Source of the DNA: Dyadobacter arcticus
GTDB lineage: Bacteria > Bacteroidota > Bacteroidia > Cytophagales > Spirosomataceae
NCBI RefSeq assembly: GCF_011762185.1
Contig: NZ_JAASQJ010000003.1
Coordinates: 806,001 to 870,000 of the forward strand
DNA: 64,000 nucleotides
Direction of reading: 5' to 3'
Below the pieces are notes generated by a model. That model was not told the DNA's origin. It saw only the letters and a program-made list of their open reading frames with translations, and ran no database searches. A program made the translations under genes and the position numbers. This document shows, in pieces, positions 1 to 9,321 of this stretch; positions within the stretch are counted from its first letter, which is position 1, and each line of letters begins with the position of its first letter.

Positions 1-1
1 G

Positions 2-2026
2 ACAGGTTATATGCCTGACACCATTGGTACCGGCGAAGACATTCCGAACGGTAACATTGTAATCCTCGACGATAAAAATCATGACGGCGTTTACGATGAC
101 CGAAAGGTTATAATCGATTCCCTGGTACTTCCCAGAGCCATTTGCCTGATCGAAAATGGCATATTAGTGGCCGAACCGACTAATTTATGGTTTTATGAAA
201 TCAAAAATGATCAGGCTGGAAAGCGTGTTTTGGTTGATGATAAATACACCGAAGGCGGAAATGTGGAGCACCAGCCAAACGGACTGTTGCGAGCCATGGA
301 TAACTGGATCTACAATGCGAAATCCGACAAACGTTACAGAAAAACCGGCAACAAATGGGAAATCGAGCATACCCATTTCCGGGGCCAGTGGGGAATTTGC
401 CAGGATAATTACGGAAGGCTCTATTATAATAACAATTCCCAAAATTTGCTGGGCGATTACTTTCCTGCAGGACTTGGTGCCTCTAACAAAAACCAGCGCG
501 GCGTGGCAGGATACAATGAAAAATCCGTCACCGACAACAAAGTGTTCCCATTGCACCCTACGCCGGGCGTCAACCGTGGTTATATGAAGGACGTGCTGGA
601 CGACAGTCTCCGCCTGAACACATTTACTGCTGCGGCTGGGCCGGTCGTCTATCGAGGCGACTTGTTCGGCAAATCATTTGATTTCAACGCCTTTGTTCCT
701 GAACCGTCCGCAAATCTTATCAAACGCAATGTCTTGGACCCGAAGGGTTATGTGGTCAAAGGCAAGCAAGCATATAAAGGAAAAGAGTTTCTTGCCAGCA
801 CTGATGAGCGATTCAGGCCTGTAAGTTTATACAATGCGCCGGACGGTGCCATGTATATTTTAGATATGTACAGAGGCATCATCCAGCACAAAACGTATCT
901 GACGCCTTATCTGAAAGATCAGATCGGAAAAAGAAATCTTACCCAGCCACTTTCCGCGGGCCGGATCTATAAAGTGGTACCCAAAAATACCAAAGCAAAA
1001 CAGGTAACCATTCCAGAAGGAGCTGGTGACCTGGTCAAATTACTCGGACATGCCAATGGTTGGGTACGCGATCGCGCGCAGCAGAAATTGATCGACGGAA
1101 AATACAATCAAACCGTTCCTGCATTGCGTGAGGCTATCAAACAGACTGAAAATCCATTACTTGCGATACATGCCTTATGGACGCTTGAAGGACTTCATTC
1201 TTTAAAAACCGAGGAAGTATTGGGCTGGCTGAGACAACCGGATTGGACATACAGAATGCAGGGATTGGCAATTTCCCCATCCATCCTGACCCCTGGTTCC
1301 TATCAGCAGATCGCCTCCGCATTTGACGGAATGGTGAATGACAATGACACGCTTGCTGCCCCTTACATTGCATTCCTTTGCAAGAGCATTGAGAAATTTG
1401 ATTTTAATGTTTCACAAAACCTGCTAACCAAACTCATCACCAAATATCCTGACAACCGATATGTGGCCGATGCGGTGATCAGCAACCTGCAGGATCGTGA
1501 AGAAGTGTTCCAGGGAGAAATTACCGCTTCCCTTAACAATGCCGAAGTAATTTTTAACAAGCAATTAACCCGGGTCATTACAGCTGTAAAAAGCGCACAA
1601 AATAACCGTGATCCCGCAATGCTCAAAAAGCAATTTCCCAAAGGAGAATTACTCTTTACTTCCATTTGCCAGACCTGCCACGGCCCGGACGGCAGCGGGG
1701 TAAAATCTCTGGCACCCCCATTGAACCAGTCGGAATGGGTAACAGGTAACAAGGATAAGCTTATTTCCATCGTCCTCTTCGGCCTTACCGGCCCAGTAAA
1801 AGTGGCCGGACACATATACCAAACCCCCGAAGTGAGCGGAGATATGCCCGGAATAGGTTACGACAAAGATATGCCCAGCGAAGACATCGCCCAACTGCTC
1901 AGCTTCATCCGCAAATCCTGGCGCAACAATGCTGACGTCATCACCACGGACGAAGTCACCAAAGTCCGTGCGAGGTTGACAGGGAGGGAAAAGGCTTTCA
2001 CCGAGGCTGAGCTGAATGGGATTTGA
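2..2026 (+). CDS. PVC-type haem-binding protein with HEAT-like repeats and C-terminal cytochrome c domain (5' end outside window)
   Basis: The reading frame is open to the left edge, so the N-terminus is missing; the first visible Met is internal. The visible N-terminal half resembles the sorbosone-dehydrogenase-like beta-propeller of PVC-type membrane-bound dehydrogenases, with motifs such as DGAMYILDMYRG. An alpha-helical HEAT-like segment (roughly nt 1020-1560) follows. The C-terminal domain has one haem c attachment site, CQTCH, at nt 1667-1681, and a distal Met-rich stretch that could hold the second iron ligand. The family is found in Planctomycetes and Bacteroidota and is thought to act in the periplasm in oxidation of sugars or other substrates. 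No substrate can be read from this sequence. A hairpin terminator follows the stop. Confidence 0.8.
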   Translation, partial: TGYMPDTIGTGEDIPNGNIVILDDKNHDGVYDDRKVIIDSLVLPRAICLIENGILVAEPTNLWFYEIKNDQAGKRVLVDDKYTEGGNVEHQPNGLLRAMDNWIYNAKSDKRYRKTGNKWEIEHTHFRGQWGICQDNYGRLYYNNNSQNLLGDYFPAGLGASNKNQRGVAGYNEKSVTDNKVFPLHPTPGVNRGYMKDVLDDSLRLNTFTAAAGPVVYRGDLFGKSFDFNAFVPEPSANLIKRNVLDPKGYVVKGKQAYKGKEFLASTDERFRPVSLYNAPDGAMYILDMYRGIIQHKTYLTPYLKDQIGKRNLTQPLSAGRIYKVVPKNTKAKQVTIPEGAGDLVKLLGHANGWVRDRAQQKLIDGKYNQTVPALREAIKQTENPLLAIHALWTLEGLHSLKTEEVLGWLRQPDWTYRMQGLAISPSILTPGSYQQIASAFDGMVNDNDTLAAPYIAFLCKSIEKFDFNVSQNLLTKLITKYPDNRYVADAVISNLQDREEVFQGEITASLNNAEVIFNKQLTRVITAVKSAQNNRDPAMLKKQFPKGELLFTSICQTCHGPDGSGVKSLAPPLNQSEWVTGNKDKLISIVLFGLTGPVKVAGHIYQTPEVSGDMPGIGYDKDMPSEDIAQLLSFIRKSWRNNADVITTDEVTKVRARLTGREKAFTEAELNGI

Positions 2027-2059
2027 GAGAGGGAAATGAATTAGTGATTGACTTATAAC

Positions 2060-2090
2060 GCAAAAAGCTCGGTTTATCCGGGCTTTTTGC
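2060..2090. terminator. Rho-independent terminator hairpin
   Basis: Nine-base perfect arms GCAAAAAGC/GCTTTTTGC enclose an inner CGG/CCG pair and a TTTAT loop. The A-rich and T-rich arms let it work in both directions. It lies between the cytochrome gene and the convergent immunity-like gene. Confidence 0.7.
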
Positions 2091-2161
2091 TGTTTTCTAT
2101 ACATCACTAAGTTTTGCCTTTGATATGGCAGAAACATAAAGAGCCCGACTGAGTGGATCAA

Positions 2162-2389
2162 TTATAGATTCAATAAAATAGCCAAATTCATTGGGCTCTG
2201 AATCCTTTTGATTCCCTTTTCTGAGAGCAAATTGGACAGTCCATCCAACAAATATTCAATTTGCTCATTTCCCATGAAAACGATATTATTTTGAAATCTT
2301 TCCTTTTTCCCTTCCAAAGTCAGCCTTAAAATTGGAAAGCTATCAATTAAGAATTGAAACTGGCTGTTTGAAAATTCTATTTCTTTCAT
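2162..2389 (-). CDS. Small protein, putative immunity protein
   Basis: This 75-residue acidic/hydrophobic protein has no signal peptide and I do not recognise its family. Its start codon overlaps the stop of the upstream toxin-like tail as TAATG, the tight coupling typical of toxin-immunity pairs. It lies downstream of an RHS-type protein, where immunity genes normally sit. The immunity role is inferred from position only. It may be a complete small immunity protein or a remnant. Confidence 0.5.
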   Translation of the reverse strand: MKEIEFSNSQFQFLIDSFPILRLTLEGKKERFQNNIVFMGNEQIEYLLDGLSNLLSEKGIKRIQSPMNLAILLNL

Positions 2390-2628
2390 TATCGTATTTG
2401 TTTTGGTTCGTATTCTAATCCGAGCGCTTTGGCTCTATTTAAGGCTTTGTTACCTTTCCCAATAGGATACATGAGTTCTCCTCTCGCTTTTCCAAAAGTA
2501 CTTATGACTTTGCCATCTGAGTTTACAACAACTTTCGCACCAATGCCGTCATATTTAATACTACCGTTGTTCTGACTAGTAACCTTTTTTGGGTTTCTGA
2601 CTGCTTCTAGCATTTCGGAAGCCTTCAC
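2389..2628 (-). CDS. Orphan C-terminal toxin-like tail of an RHS protein
   Basis: This 79-residue basic protein starts at GTG. The pattern EMLEAVRNPKKV, then a KYDGIGAKVVVN strand pair and DGKVISTFGKARG, resembles small C-terminal ribonuclease-like domains of polymorphic toxins; the exact family is not certain. The frame continues upstream of the GTG for a few codons (GQGLHRG) before a stop, as if it was once joined to a larger protein. It lies 4 bases downstream of the RHS gene stop, in another frame. The likely explanation is a remnant tail left by an internal deletion, although an independently translated cassette is possible. Confidence 0.5.
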   Translation of the reverse strand: MKASEMLEAVRNPKKVTSQNNGSIKYDGIGAKVVVNSDGKVISTFGKARGELMYPIGKGNKALNRAKALGLEYEPKQIR

Positions 2629-2632
2629 TCCC

Positions 2633-4885
2633 CTATGCAGACCCTGTCCTTATTTTATAATCAAATAACTTAAAAGCATCCATCGCATGTCCGCATACCA
2701 GATGGGCGAATGAGGGGTCACCAGTATCCGCATCAATCGCGAACGGTTCTATATATTGAGCCTGTAGCGAATCCCGAATGACATTTTTATACTGGTAACT
2801 TTCCTTTTCAATGGCATCATATCCTCCACTGATATAGCCAAATGTCTCCTTGGAAAGCAAATTGGAGCCTCGCCAGAAATCTACAGTGGACAGATAGCGT
2901 ATCAAAGGATTGTTGGAAAACGTCAGGCTGGGGGCATCATAGGTAAATACCGTCTTTCCCTGATTGACGTTGTTGGAACTGCCAATAAATTCGGTTACAG
3001 TGGTATATAAAACCGGGCTGGTTTCGAAACTAGCTGACCCATCCACGATATCGGATGATACTTTAATCACATATGCATTTTCAGCCAAACAGCCATTAAC
3101 TGAAAGTTCGCTGTGCGAGTAGCCCAGAGTCCAGAAACTTTCAGTTTGAAATGGATTTAGCCGGATGAAGCCGCAGCCATTACATTGCTCTCCTCCATAT
3201 TCATAAGATTTGATCTCCTGCTGACCTTCCACATTATTAATGACCCTCTTTACCCGCAAACCGCCTGCATTGGTTGCCACGCCAGCCCACCAGACCTTAT
3301 TTCCTTCGTATTCAAACTCTGTTGAACCTGATGTTGGAAAAGTAATTTTCTTTAAGACATAAAACTGGGTTGTAGCCTCATTCGGATCGCGGACGGCTGC
3401 CCCGGACGAATAATTGGTTTGCCCTCCTCCTTTTGCTGTCACCAGCACTTTAAAGTTTCCAGGAATCAAGCTGCCATTTGAATTAAAACCATTGTAAAAA
3501 CCCCAGTAATCAATGCCCTTCAAATCGACGGGATTATTTGGAGCGGCCTGGACGGGCTCATTGTATTCAAAACTATGCGTTTCCGAAGTTGCTCCTGCCG
3601 GGACACCAAAGCGCTCCACCTTGGTCAACTTATAGCGCTTGGTATCGCCCGAATATAGTGCGTGTGAAAAAGAATGTTTTTGGATCAGATTATTGGATGC
3701 GTCATATACTTCCATGAATTTGAGCTTGTTAGCCTCAAAAATATTAGGTGATGTACCCCCGGTTTCATAAGAAAATGAAACTTTACCATTGTCCCACTCA
3801 ATGGATTTGAGCATGGTAACATAGTGCGTGGAGGTTACAATTCCCTGGTAGATATTAATCTGCGGGAATGCATTTACAGCAGCAGTCACAAAACTGTTAA
3901 TGGACTGCGGCGGATTGCCCAGATCGAAACTGCTGATTTTACCTAAGTCGGTCCTGGTGCTGCTGTTGTGATATATTCCGGCCGCATACTTCAAAGTGAT
4001 ATGTTCCTTGCCTCCCTGTGAAATGATATCGGTTAACAGCCAGCTGGTAGTAAATGACCGACCGGCATTTTTCTGGTCCGGAATCGTACTTTCCACAACG
4101 TCCAAATTTCCAATTGAACGGCCATAACGGTACGTAGCACCGTCTTCATCAACAATATCAAAATACGTGAAGGCCGAATTGAAGGATGGAGCATTAGACG
4201 AAATCTTTATTGGCCGGAAAGGCACGGTTACCGGTTTATTGTTCCCAGTGTAATTTCCATTTAGGTCAAATATGTTCTTAAGCATAAACTTGCCGCCGCC
4301 GGAGGGAAAGCTGTAATAAAAAATATCGGGTTGAAGATCTGAGCCGGAAGCCGTTTCGTCAGCGGCGAGTTGCTGCTGGTAAAAGCGCCTGGCCGCGTCG
4401 GCAGCTTGTGTTGTTGTACCGCCCAACTGCCCTGACGGAATGATTGCTGTTGGCGTTAATGCAAGCTCATCCGGATCTCCTATGACATTTCTCGAAATCC
4501 TCCCACCCGCATTCAGCGACCAACCTAAACCAATTATCCCACTGTTCTCCCTTGGTTTGAAGCCGCCTGCATGGTAGGATATGGAAATTGGAAGTTTAAG
4601 TTTCCCCGTGTTGATCGTATAAAGAGGAACATTAATCTCCGGCACTCCGGTAATGTGACCGACCGGATAATCGCCATACCGCTGGAAGGCAGCAGACTGC
4701 GGGGAAGGCGGAGTAACCTTGGAGAAACCGCTTTCGGCCTGGATGGCGTTTGGTTCATTGTCCAGGATTATTGCGGTGATCGGATCATGCGGCGTTCCCG
4801 GATCAGAAAGCACCTGAGCCAATGCCGGGCCACCCAACAAACAAAATGGAGAAATAAAACTAAATAAAATGTGTCTCAACATCAC
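2633..4885 (-). CDS. RHS/SpvB-type secreted protein, N-terminal part only (truncated)
   Basis: 750 residues with an N-terminal signal peptide ending near ALAQ. The segment with PEINVPLYTINTGKLKLPIS, SYHAGG and GLGWSLNAGG is the hallmark N-terminal region of Bacteroidota RHS-repeat proteins. These proteins normally continue through many YD repeats and a core domain into a variable toxin tail. Here the protein stops just after DYKIRTGSA, and the repeats and core are absent. A toxin-like tail and an immunity-like gene follow immediately in another frame. I infer an internal deletion. The product may still be exported but probably cannot encapsulate or deliver a toxin. Confidence 0.75.
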   Translation of the reverse strand: MMLRHILFSFISPFCLLGGPALAQVLSDPGTPHDPITAIILDNEPNAIQAESGFSKVTPPSPQSAAFQRYGDYPVGHITGVPEINVPLYTINTGKLKLPISISYHAGGFKPRENSGIIGLGWSLNAGGRISRNVIGDPDELALTPTAIIPSGQLGGTTTQAADAARRFYQQQLAADETASGSDLQPDIFYYSFPSGGGKFMLKNIFDLNGNYTGNNKPVTVPFRPIKISSNAPSFNSAFTYFDIVDEDGATYRYGRSIGNLDVVESTIPDQKNAGRSFTTSWLLTDIISQGGKEHITLKYAAGIYHNSSTRTDLGKISSFDLGNPPQSINSFVTAAVNAFPQINIYQGIVTSTHYVTMLKSIEWDNGKVSFSYETGGTSPNIFEANKLKFMEVYDASNNLIQKHSFSHALYSGDTKRYKLTKVERFGVPAGATSETHSFEYNEPVQAAPNNPVDLKGIDYWGFYNGFNSNGSLIPGNFKVLVTAKGGGQTNYSSGAAVRDPNEATTQFYVLKKITFPTSGSTEFEYEGNKVWWAGVATNAGGLRVKRVINNVEGQQEIKSYEYGGEQCNGCGFIRLNPFQTESFWTLGYSHSELSVNGCLAENAYVIKVSSDIVDGSASFETSPVLYTTVTEFIGSSNNVNQGKTVFTYDAPSLTFSNNPLIRYLSTVDFWRGSNLLSKETFGYISGGYDAIEKESYQYKNVIRDSLQAQYIEPFAIDADTGDPSFAHLVCGHAMDAFKLFDYKIRTGSA

Positions 4886-5063
4886 TTGGAAGGTTTAAGT
4901 ACAAAATAGGACCATGAGGCATTCCGCAGTAATTTTTCACTACTAGGCGGAAGAGGGCCTTAGTACTTAGACGTCACCTGTTTCAATCGGTCACTATTAT
5001 TTTTAAAAATATTTTCAACTGGTTGTTTCAACCCTTAGGCGTAAGTTTGTGGAAAGCCATAGT

Positions 5064-5137
5064 GCTTTTAGCCGTTAGCTGTTAGCGTTTAGCAGCAAGC
5101 AAAAAGAGCTAAAAGCCAAAAGCTAACCGCTAAAAGC
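5064..5137. repeat. Imperfect inverted repeat rich in TTAGC/GCTAA
   Basis: The arms 5064-5079 and 5122-5137 match at 15 of 16 positions when folded. The intervening DNA carries more copies of the same TTAGC/GCTAA words, so a stem of over 30 bases with internal loops is possible. It ends seven bases before the methyltransferase start codon. It resembles interspersed palindromic repeats of Bacteroidota chromosomes, but only one copy is in this window. Confidence 0.5.
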
Positions 5138-5144
5138 CCCCAAA

Positions 5145-6317
5145 ATGCCCAACTTCGAAACCACCGCCCCCATTACTATAACCTGTCACAAATGGCTTGC
5201 TCCAAGTCTCCAGAAGGAGGTTAGCGAATTCGGCTTCACGATCATCGAAACTTTTGTGACGGGTGTGCGTATACGTGGGACATTGAATGATTGCATTCGA
5301 CTTAACCTCAACCTTTTTTGCGCCAGCCAGGTGCTATACAGCCTCGAGACCTTCAAGGCGAGAAATGCGGATGACGTCTATAAATTTTTGTCAGATATCG
5401 CCTGGGAAGATATTCTGCTGGACAACGGCTATTTTTCAGTGACCAGCAATGTGCAGAATCCTACCGTCAACAATTCCATGTACGCCAATGTGAAAGTGAA
5501 GGATGCGATTGTGGACAGGATCAGGTCGAAAAAGGGTGAGCGGCCATCATCCGGCCCCGACTTATCCTCGGCCGTAGTCTATTTATATTGGAAGGACGAA
5601 GATGCTGAGATCTTTATCGATACTTCGGGCGATTCGCTGGCCCGGCATGGATACCGAAAATTACCCGGGAAAGCTCCGATGCTGGAAGGATTAGCGTCCG
5701 CTACGATTCTGGCAAGCAATTGGGACAGGGCATCGGCGTTCATTAATCCCATGTGCGGTTCAGGAACATTGGCGATTGAAGCGGCGCTTATTGCCACCAA
5801 AAGCCGCCCCGGGCTGTTTCGCAATAACTACTCATTTATGCATTTGCACGGTTATGATCAGGAATTTTACTATGCCGAACAGGATAAGGTAGAAGCACAG
5901 ATCATTGAGGTACCTAACCTGCGCATCATCGCCACCGACCACAGTGTGGAAGCGATTGCGTTTTCAAAGAAAAATGCGATTGCGGCGGGCGTGGCCGATA
6001 TAATCGAATTCAATGTTTGTGATTTTGCAGACACGGAAGTACCCACCGAGCATAAGGGCGTACTTTTTATCAACCCCGAATACGGCGAACGACTGGGTGA
6101 AGAAAAGGAACTTGAAGAAACCTACGGACGGATTGGTGACTTTATGAAACAAAAGTGTGGAGGATATTCGGGGTATGTTTTCACGGGCAATATGGACCTG
6201 GCCAAAAAAATTGGACTGAAAGCAAAGCGCAGAATTGAATTTTATTCGGGTAAAATAGATTGTCGTTTGCTCGAATATGAACTTTATCAAGGAACGAGGA
6301 GAGAAATTGTTGAATAA
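5145..6317 (+). CDS. THUMP-domain class I SAM-dependent RNA methyltransferase (RlmL/RlmK N-terminal type)
   Basis: 390 residues. An N-terminal ferredoxin-like/THUMP region (about 1-160) is followed by a Rossmann methyltransferase domain with the SAM motif NPMCGSGTLAIEAAL near residues 200-215. The catalytic-loop motif reads NPEYGERLGE near residue 310, where the classical N6/N2 methyltransferase motif is NPPY. This family makes m2G in 23S rRNA (the E. coli YcbY N-terminal half acts on G2445). The length fits single-domain Bacteroidota homologues lacking the second methyltransferase half. The gene is monocistronic, or followed only by the tiny gene at 6377. Confidence 0.85.
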   Translation: MPNFETTAPITITCHKWLAPSLQKEVSEFGFTIIETFVTGVRIRGTLNDCIRLNLNLFCASQVLYSLETFKARNADDVYKFLSDIAWEDILLDNGYFSVTSNVQNPTVNNSMYANVKVKDAIVDRIRSKKGERPSSGPDLSSAVVYLYWKDEDAEIFIDTSGDSLARHGYRKLPGKAPMLEGLASATILASNWDRASAFINPMCGSGTLAIEAALIATKSRPGLFRNNYSFMHLHGYDQEFYYAEQDKVEAQIIEVPNLRIIATDHSVEAIAFSKKNAIAAGVADIIEFNVCDFADTEVPTEHKGVLFINPEYGERLGEEKELEETYGRIGDFMKQKCGGYSGYVFTGNMDLAKKIGLKAKRRIEFYSGKIDCRLLEYELYQGTRREIVE

Positions 6318-6376
6318 GGCAACGTTGTTTGGCACAATGTTTTAACAATAAAAGCATAATCAAACAGCAATTTGTC

Positions 6377-6556
6377 ATGAAACAGTCACAGAATTCGGGG
6401 ACAAAGACGCAAAGTCAAACTTCCCGACAAAAGCCTGAAAACAAGGACAATTTGGACAGCAGGCACAAAGAAGAAGAGATGGTGAAAGGTGATCATATCA
6501 CTAATAATGAAAAAGAGCACCGTAGCCAGGGCAAGCAGCAAAAGCAAAGCCAATAA
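6377..6556 (+). CDS. Small hydrophilic Gln/Lys-rich protein
   Basis: 59 residues from the ATG at 6377. The frame can be extended upstream only by using a TTG. The protein is almost entirely polar (Q, K, E, S, N) and probably disordered, with no motif I recognise. It lies 59 bases after the methyltransferase and is followed by a strong terminator, which supports it as a transcribed unit. Short polar proteins of this kind are common and unstudied in Cytophagales. Confidence 0.45.
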   Translation: MKQSQNSGTKTQSQTSRQKPENKDNLDSRHKEEEMVKGDHITNNEKEHRSQGKQQKQSQ

Positions 6557-6590
6557 AGATTATTTGTGTTTATTGTGATTAGATTGAATA

Positions 6591-6624
6591 AGCCGGGCCC
6601 GTATTTTCGGGTTCGGCTTTTTTA
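6591..6624. terminator. Rho-independent terminator between convergent genes
   Basis: AGCCG-GG-CCCG pairs with CGGG-TT-CGGCT around a TATTTT loop, with two G-T wobbles in the middle, and is followed by six T residues. The T-tract overlaps the stop codon of the convergent rhamnosidase gene. Confidence 0.7.
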
Positions 6625-9321
6625 TGGCATGGCGAACTGAAATCCGTGTTTTCCGGAACCAATCGTCTTCCCAGGTTGCCCCGGAAAAACCAAATTTGCC
6701 TTGACATTCACAGGGATTTCGATCTGCACATTTACCATTCCATTTTCTCTCGACCATTTTGTCTTAACAACCCCGTATGGCGTCTCGTAAGCCGTTTCAG
6801 CGCTGGTAAGATCGCCCGGAAATTGTGGCTGAATGATCAATTGTTTATACCCAACCGAACCTTCAGCCTGCCTGATCCCTCCTATCCCCTCGTAAAACCA
6901 CTCCATCAAATGCCCCAGCATTAAGTGGTTATTGGAAACATTCCGCAGTGCGGGCCAGCTCTCCGTCAAAGCCGTCGCGCCATGTGCGAGCTGGTACCCG
7001 TAGCCCGGGACATCATTGCGGTTATTCATTTTATACAAAACCTCCGCTGCACCGCCTTCTGACAATACTTTTACCAGATAATGAAAACCGACGTCCCCAG
7101 CCGTGAGAACATAGTTATTGTCTTTTAATGATTTAACAAGATTGTCAAAAACGGCTTGTTTTTCGGAAGTTTCCACGAGCCCAAGATATATCGCCATGGC
7201 ATTGGCCGTCTGGCTGCCGGTAGCGTATTCTTTGGTGACGGGATTAAAAAACTTTTGATTAAATGCTTTCCTAATCTCGGGAGCAAGCTGCTGATACTTT
7301 TTATGATCTCCGGTTTTACCCAAAATACCTGCGATTTGGGCCAATATCGTCACATCATAATAATAAGTTGCGGTTGGCGTCAGGCCTTTTGGTGTTAGCT
7401 GCGATTCGCCCATTGTGCCTGGGCCCATATCAAACCAATCGCCCAGTCCATGCATTAAAATGTGCCCGGTAGCTTTCGTTCCAAGGTAATCCACGTACCT
7501 TTTCATCATCTCGTAATGATCTGACAGCAAATTTCTGTCGCCATACCATTGATACGAATACCAAGGCAAGACAACCCCCGAGCTTCCCCACTCCGGCGAA
7601 TCACGAAAACCGCCTTCGAATGGAACAAATTCGGGTACAATGTCCGGGATTAAACCATTATCTAATTGCGCCGACTCCATGTCTTTGAACATTTTCCGGT
7701 TCAAATGCTGCATGTCCACATTCAGCTGGATCGAGTTGCCCATCAGGTAGGTTTCTTCCAGCCATCCCAGTTTTTCGCGGTGCGGACAATCGGTCACCAC
7801 GTGGGCAATGTTGCTTTTAATTGCCCAATTGATAAGGGTATATATCTGATTAAAAAGCGCATTGGAACATTGAAAGTGACCTGTTGCAGAAGCAGAATTC
7901 CGAACATGCAGCGACCGTAATCCCAATATAACCGGTAAGCCCGACGGATTTGCTTCTCCTTCCGGAACCGCGCCTTCAATCTGGATATACCTGAAACCAT
8001 AATAAGTAAACCGCGGTTGCCAGGATTCTGTCTTCTCTCCCCGTAATGTATATTGATAAAAATGAGGGTAACCGGAAGCGCTTTGGTTTATGTCCCCTAA
8101 ATCGGTGATCAACTCGCCGGGCGTAATCTTCACACTCGAACCAGCCTTTCCTTTGACCGTCAATTGAGGGATTGCCGAAGCATTCTGTCCCATATCATAA
8201 ACCCAAACGCCAGGTTTCGGCTGCGAAATTTTGGCAACCGAAAAGGTGTCCCTCACCGCCATCGGATAGCCGACCTGCGCAAGTAATTTCTCCTCTTTCA
8301 CAACAATTAGAGGCTTTTTCCATTTGCTATCATCAAATCCGGGCAGGTTCCAGCCGGGTTGCTCCCTGGTCGCGTCGTAATCTTCTCCTCCATAAATGCT
8401 TGTAAAAGTGATCGGACTTTCTGTTACTTTCCAGCTTTGGTCGCTCACCATTTCCTGTTTCGTCCCGTCCGTATATTCCAGCACCACTTTGCAGATCATT
8501 TTGGGATTTCCGTACGCAACCAGCAGCTTGCGATAACGTTCATTGGGAACATTGTAAAAACCGTTGCCTAGCATCACGCCGATCGCATTTTCTCCCTTTT
8601 TCAAATTGGAGGTTATGTCAATGCTGTTGTAATAAATGTAGTCTTCATAATTGGTCCAGCCGGGAGACAGAAAATCCTTTGTAGCGTTTTTACCATTGAT
8701 ACTAAGCTCGTAATGTCCGAGCCCTGAGATAAACGCCGTCGCTTTTTTTAAGTTTTTGGGCACATTAATAGCTTTTCGGAAAACAGGCAGCGGATGACTT
8801 CCTGACTTTCTTTTTCCAAAATTTGGGTCATTATGCGGAACATGGATACCGGGCAGGACGCGCATGGAATCTTCCCAGGCCGTCAATGCCAGCCATTTTG
8901 CATTTCCCCAATCCGTTGCTTCCAGCAATCCCATCTGCCAGGAAGCAACTTCGCTCCATTCCGACTCTTTTCCTGACTTATCCCAGGATTTCACCTTCCA
9001 GAAATACATTTTTCCTGAAACAAGCTGCTTGCCCGAGTAAGGAATATGAATGGATTGGTCGCTGGAAATCTTGCCGGAATTCCAAACAAGATTTATTCCT
9101 GTATGCTGCTTTTCCGGCGTTTCTGAAACAATAATCTGATAAGCTGTTTGTGATTCATTTCGTGCATCAGAGGTCAATTGCCAGGAAAGCGAAGGGCTTT
9201 GCGTTTCGATGCCCAACGGATTTTGCTGGCTCTCACATTTAAGATTAATGACCTTAAACTGGCCATATCCTGAAAGTGAGATGAAAATGAATGATATAAA
9301 AGATGTTAATAGCTTCAACAT
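6622..9321 (-). CDS. Alpha-L-rhamnosidase, glycoside hydrolase family 78
   Basis: 899 residues with an N-terminal signal peptide (hydrophobic 5-20, cleavage near GYGQ), so periplasmic or surface exposed. It cleaves terminal alpha-L-rhamnose from glycans or glycosides by an inverting mechanism. The order is an Fn3-like N-terminal domain, then beta-sandwich domains (carbohydrate-binding and Bac_rhamnosid N), then an (alpha/alpha)6 barrel. The GH78 signature DCPHREKLGWLEE starts at residue 511 and carries acidic catalytic candidates. A C-terminal beta domain closes the protein. Its start overlaps the last bases of the upstream isomerase gene by 7 bases, so the two are probably co-transcribed and translationally coupled. 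Confidence 0.9.
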   Translation of the reverse strand: MLKLLTSFISFIFISLSGYGQFKVINLKCESQQNPLGIETQSPSLSWQLTSDARNESQTAYQIIVSETPEKQHTGINLVWNSGKISSDQSIHIPYSGKQLVSGKMYFWKVKSWDKSGKESEWSEVASWQMGLLEATDWGNAKWLALTAWEDSMRVLPGIHVPHNDPNFGKRKSGSHPLPVFRKAINVPKNLKKATAFISGLGHYELSINGKNATKDFLSPGWTNYEDYIYYNSIDITSNLKKGENAIGVMLGNGFYNVPNERYRKLLVAYGNPKMICKVVLEYTDGTKQEMVSDQSWKVTESPITFTSIYGGEDYDATREQPGWNLPGFDDSKWKKPLIVVKEEKLLAQVGYPMAVRDTFSVAKISQPKPGVWVYDMGQNASAIPQLTVKGKAGSSVKITPGELITDLGDINQSASGYPHFYQYTLRGEKTESWQPRFTYYGFRYIQIEGAVPEGEANPSGLPVILGLRSLHVRNSASATGHFQCSNALFNQIYTLINWAIKSNIAHVVTDCPHREKLGWLEETYLMGNSIQLNVDMQHLNRKMFKDMESAQLDNGLIPDIVPEFVPFEGGFRDSPEWGSSGVVLPWYSYQWYGDRNLLSDHYEMMKRYVDYLGTKATGHILMHGLGDWFDMGPGTMGESQLTPKGLTPTATYYYDVTILAQIAGILGKTGDHKKYQQLAPEIRKAFNQKFFNPVTKEYATGSQTANAMAIYLGLVETSEKQAVFDNLVKSLKDNNYVLTAGDVGFHYLVKVLSEGGAAEVLYKMNNRNDVPGYGYQLAHGATALTESWPALRNVSNNHLMLGHLMEWFYEGIGGIRQAEGSVGYKQLIIQPQFPGDLTSAETAYETPYGVVKTKWSRENGMVNVQIEIPVNVKANLVFPGQPGKTIGSGKHGFQFAMP

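Noticed and set aside
4571..4867. 98-codon plus-strand frame inside the RHS gene
   Set aside because: Antisense to the signal peptide and conserved N-terminal RHS motifs; no recognisable protein features.
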